A stretch of 8,755 nt of DNA from Gammaproteobacteria bacterium. Its GTDB lineage: Bacteria > Pseudomonadota > Gammaproteobacteria > BMS3Bbin11. The stretch is from the NCBI GenBank assembly GCA_030597275.1, contig JAUVSB010000049.1, positions 1 through 8,755 on the forward strand. The letters are read 5' to 3'. The translations under genes and the position numbers were made by a program. Positions 7,141 to 8,755 of this stretch are shown here, in pieces; within the stretch, counting starts at the first letter, position 1, and each line of letters starts with the position of its first letter. The notes beneath the pieces were generated by a model. It searched no databases. It saw only the letters and a list, made by a program, of their open reading frames with translations, and was not told where the DNA came from.

Positions 7141-7584
7141 TCAAACCGGCAATTGTAAGCCAACAAAATACTCAGCCAGTTTTGGAAAATTAAATACTTT
7201 CAGGCCAATGCGTTGCTCTATTTCACGATTCACTTCGGCAATCTGGCCTGGTGTTTCCGTCGCAATCACGTACCACATATTAAATTTATGATCGCGCTGA
7301 TAATTATGTGCTACTTCTGAGTAACTGTTCACCACTTCTGCAACTGCATCAAAGTCTTCTTCAGGAACCTTTATAGCAACAAGACTGAAAGAGCCACCCA
7401 TTTTTTGCGCATCATACATAGGACCAAAGCGGGATAATGTTTTGTTATCAAGCAGACACTGCAAACGGGTAATTAGTTCAGTCTCTGTAATTCCCATTTG
7501 AGCCGCGACTTCTGCATAAGGCTCTCTTGATAAAGGGAACCCTGACTGCAGTACATTGATAATTTTACGGTCCAGCTCATCCAT
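7141..7584 (-). CDS. nirG: Siroheme decarboxylase subunit NirG (AsnC/Lrp fold)
   Basis: NirG is a short-type siroheme decarboxylase subunit of the heme d1 pathway, probably paired with the neighbouring long-type NirH. The 147 residues match the family. The protein begins directly with the helix-turn-helix-like domain (MDELDRKIINVLQSGFPLSR, 1-20), followed by SRFGPMYDAQKMGG (51-64) and the short-type signature YSEVAHNYQRDHKFNMWYVI (88-107), rich in His, Tyr and Arg. It ends FPKLAEYFVGLQLPV. It is the paralogue of nirD in the same operon (shared YSEV.HNYQR.H.FN.W.V). The ATG lies 4 bp after the nirL stop with no strong Shine-Dalgarno, so translation is probably coupled. It resembles an AsnC regulator by fold only; the context argues for an enzyme. 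Separation of NirG from NirD rests on gene order. Confidence 0.9.
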   Translation of the reverse strand: MDELDRKIINVLQSGFPLSREPYAEVAAQMGITETELITRLQCLLDNKTLSRFGPMYDAQKMGGSFSLVAIKVPEEDFDAVAEVVNSYSEVAHNYQRDHKFNMWYVIATETPGQIAEVNREIEQRIGLKVFNFPKLAEYFVGLQLPV

Positions 7585-7588
7585 CGTT

Positions 7589-8128
7589 TTAATCTGTCAT
7601 TCCTATTTTACGATAGATAGCGCCACGCTGCTTAAAACGTCGAGTACTAAACAGGACTTTATGGCCAGTTTCAGTCAGGCCACAGCTTTCTAGCAGTAGT
7701 TGAACGTTATCCAGCACATCATCGCGGTCCTGCCCATGAATCATGGTAAACAGGTTATAAGGCCAGTCTGGCAAGCGACGTGGGCGACGGTAACAGAGCG
7801 TCACAAAATCAAACTGCCCCAGGCAAGAACCCAACTCGCTGATAAGGCCATCGGGGATATCCCATACAACCATGGCATTAGCATGGTAGCCAAGCTCATG
7901 GTGACGTACCACCACACCAAAACGCTTGATCACCTTGTCACTGATCAAACATTTAAGGCGTGAAATCACTTCATCTTCACCCATATCCAGGCTTTTTCCA
8001 AGATCCGCATAAGGTGTTTTGCTGAGTGGCAGGCCGGTCTGGATCAAAGTAATCAGGGCCTGATCCCGCTCATCAAGAATTACCTGTTTGGGCAATGGAG
8101 GATGACGATGCCGGACCTTCATGTCCAT
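7589..8128 (-). CDS. nirL: Siroheme decarboxylase subunit NirL (AsnC/Lrp fold)
   Basis: NirL is the long-type partner of NirD in siroheme decarboxylation; in some denitrifiers the two are fused as NirDL, but here they are separate. In the 179 residues the AsnC-like N-terminal domain spans about 17-72 (LDERDQALITLIQTGLPL). It is followed by VVRHHELGYHANAMVVWDIP (73-92), LCYRRPRRLPDWPYNLF (111-127) and a TMIHGQ segment, then VLFSTRRFKQRG near the C-terminus. The same pattern recurs in nirH. The gene overlaps the end of nirD. The first ATG (8126-8128) gives a 10-bp overlap; the second (8120-8122) gives an ATGA stop-start overlap. Neither has a clear Shine-Dalgarno, so the start is uncertain by two residues and translational coupling is likely. 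Residues 4-14 are basic and proline-rich. Confidence 0.9.
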   Translation of the reverse strand: MDMKVRHRHPPLPKQVILDERDQALITLIQTGLPLSKTPYADLGKSLDMGEDEVISRLKCLISDKVIKRFGVVVRHHELGYHANAMVVWDIPDGLISELGSCLGQFDFVTLCYRRPRRLPDWPYNLFTMIHGQDRDDVLDNVQLLLESCGLTETGHKVLFSTRRFKQRGAIYRKIGMTD

Positions 8129-8613
8129 TTCAAATCAAACCCGAGATCAATGTGGAAATCTTCCTGCATGGGTAAGTACATAACAGGTAGACCGCTGCGA
8201 TGCTCGATATCATCAAGCACAGCATTTAAAGCCTGTTCATCACTGGCAGTTACCACAAACCACAAATTAAAATGATGCTCACGCTGGTAGTTGTGGTTAA
8301 CTTCACTATAGCCGCTAACCATTGCTGCAATATCTTCCAGCCGGGCCTCCGGTATAGACATCGCTGCCAATGTGCTGGCACCTATGCTATTGGCACGAAA
8401 CACTGCCCCAACACGGGAAACGGCCCCCTGGTTCTGCAACTCATTGAGGCGATCAATCACAATATCTTCAGTCGTACCAAGCCTTTCTGCTATTTTTTGA
8501 AAGGGCCGCGACTCTAGTGGAAAGCCGTACTGAAAATCATTTAATAAATGTTTATCCAGTTCGCCTGGAACATTTTTCTTCAGGTCGTTCATATCTGCAC
8601 TTGTTTGTGACAT
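8119..8613 (-). CDS. nirD: Siroheme decarboxylase subunit NirD (AsnC/Lrp fold)
   Basis: NirD is the short-type siroheme decarboxylase subunit that acts with NirL in heme d1 synthesis. The 164 residues (from the chosen start) contain the AsnC-like N-terminal domain (LDKHLLNDFQYGFPLESRPF, 19-38), SRVGAVFRANSIGASTLAAM (66-85) and the signature YSEVNHNYQREHHFNLWFVV (102-121), with four His residues near the likely porphyrin site. It ends EDFHIDLGFDLKWT. I chose the ATG at 8611-8613 (MSQTSADMNDLKK) because GAGGT lies 7 bp upstream. A GTG at 8650-8652 would extend it by 13 residues but would overlap the nirF coding sequence and lacks that support; ATG 8590-8592 is also possible. The gene starts 16 bp after the nirF stop and overlaps nirL at its end. 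Confidence 0.92.
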   Translation of the reverse strand: MSQTSADMNDLKKNVPGELDKHLLNDFQYGFPLESRPFQKIAERLGTTEDIVIDRLNELQNQGAVSRVGAVFRANSIGASTLAAMSIPEARLEDIAAMVSGYSEVNHNYQREHHFNLWFVVTASDEQALNAVLDDIEHRSGLPVMYLPMQEDFHIDLGFDLKWT

Positions 8614-8620
8614 AAAAGCT

Positions 8621-8625
8621 ACCTC
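8621..8625 (-). promoter_or_regulatory. Ribosome binding site that fixes the nirD start
   Basis: The minus strand reads GAGGT, 7 bp before the ATG at 8611-8613 and inside the short gap between nirF and nirD. It favours that ATG over the upstream in-frame GTG at 8650-8652. Confidence 0.7.
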
Positions 8626-8629
8626 AGCA

Positions 8630-8755
8630 CTACAGACCAATCCGATGAGCACGGCTGGTAAAAAATATGCCGCTGGGCTTGTTCATCGGCAGGGTCGTGA
8701 TTGTCTTAAAACTCTCTGTATCGTAAACCGTTACCTTTCCTGCATCTCGTGCAGA
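8630..8755 (-). CDS. nirF: Heme d1 biosynthesis protein NirF, C-terminal end only (runs off the right edge)
   Basis: Only the last 41 residues and the TAG stop (8630-8632) are present. The tail reads DAGKVTVYDTESFKTITTLP, then MNKPSGIFFTSRAHRIGL at the C-terminus. The PSGIFF.SRAHRIGL ending and the preceding blade-like VTVYDTESFKTI segment fit NirF, an eight-bladed beta-propeller protein related to the d1 domain of NirS and to NirN. NirF binds a late heme d1 precursor and is needed for maturation, in the periplasm or anchored to its membrane in studied species. Its position immediately upstream of nirD matches the nirF-D-L-G-H-J order. NirN or the NirS d1 domain are alternatives from so short a piece, but position and C-terminus favour NirF. 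Confidence 0.85.
   Translation of the reverse strand, partial: SARDAGKVTVYDTESFKTITTLPMNKPSGIFFTSRAHRIGL

Noticed and set aside
7926..7948. TTGATCA/TGATCAA inverted repeat in nirL as an FNR/DNR site
   Set aside because: The 9-bp gap is wrong for FNR, it is internal to a coding region within an operon, and the bases encode a conserved part of the helix-turn-helix-like domain.
6590..8613. Four tandem AsnC/Lrp-family transcription regulators
   Set aside because: The fold is AsnC-like, but the NYQR/YNLF signatures and the position between nirF and nirJ identify NirD/L/G/H siroheme decarboxylase subunits.
8614..8652. N-terminal extension of nirD from a GTG at 8650-8652
   Set aside because: The extra 13 residues overlap the nirF C-terminus in another frame and have no counterpart in the paralogues; the GAGGT site supports the ATG at 8611-8613.

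Overview
The window looks like part of the chromosome of a denitrifying gammaproteobacterium, with every recognisable gene on the minus strand. The remaining body of LeuRS, LptE with its lipobox, and the gene run leuS-lptE-holA-proA are gammaproteobacterial in character. I cannot name the genus. There are no RNA genes, mobile elements, CRISPR arrays or convincing plus-strand genes. Coding density is very high, and the longest non-coding gap is about 114 bp.

Read in the direction of transcription (high to low coordinates), the first block is the heme d1 branch of denitrification. It starts with the last 41 codons of nirF at the right edge, then nirD, nirL, nirG, nirH and nirJ. The genes are separated by 20 bp or less or overlap, so they are almost certainly one operon. 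NirD/L/G/H are four small AsnC/Lrp-fold proteins that in this pathway decarboxylate siroheme. NirJ is the radical SAM enzyme that acts next on the decarboxylated product. NirF is a later maturation factor. Heme d1 is the catalytic cofactor of the cytochrome cd1 nitrite reductase NirS, so nirS should lie outside the window, probably upstream (beyond the right edge).

About 114 bp after nirJ comes a different block. A small membrane protein of the DUF4389 type has its own good extended -10 promoter. It is followed by leuS (leucyl-tRNA synthetase), lptE (LPS-transport lipoprotein), holA (DNA polymerase III delta subunit) and the first 246 codons of proA (proline biosynthesis), which runs off the left edge. 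This is a common housekeeping run.

I see no wholly unknown system. The points most worth a second look are: LeuRS lacks the leucine-specific insertion that E. coli-type enzymes carry just before KMSKS; the four siroheme decarboxylase genes alternate short/long/short/long, as if a two-gene unit had been duplicated; and the heme d1 cluster stops after nirJ, with no nirE or nirN, directly against housekeeping genes and an uncharacterised membrane protein.
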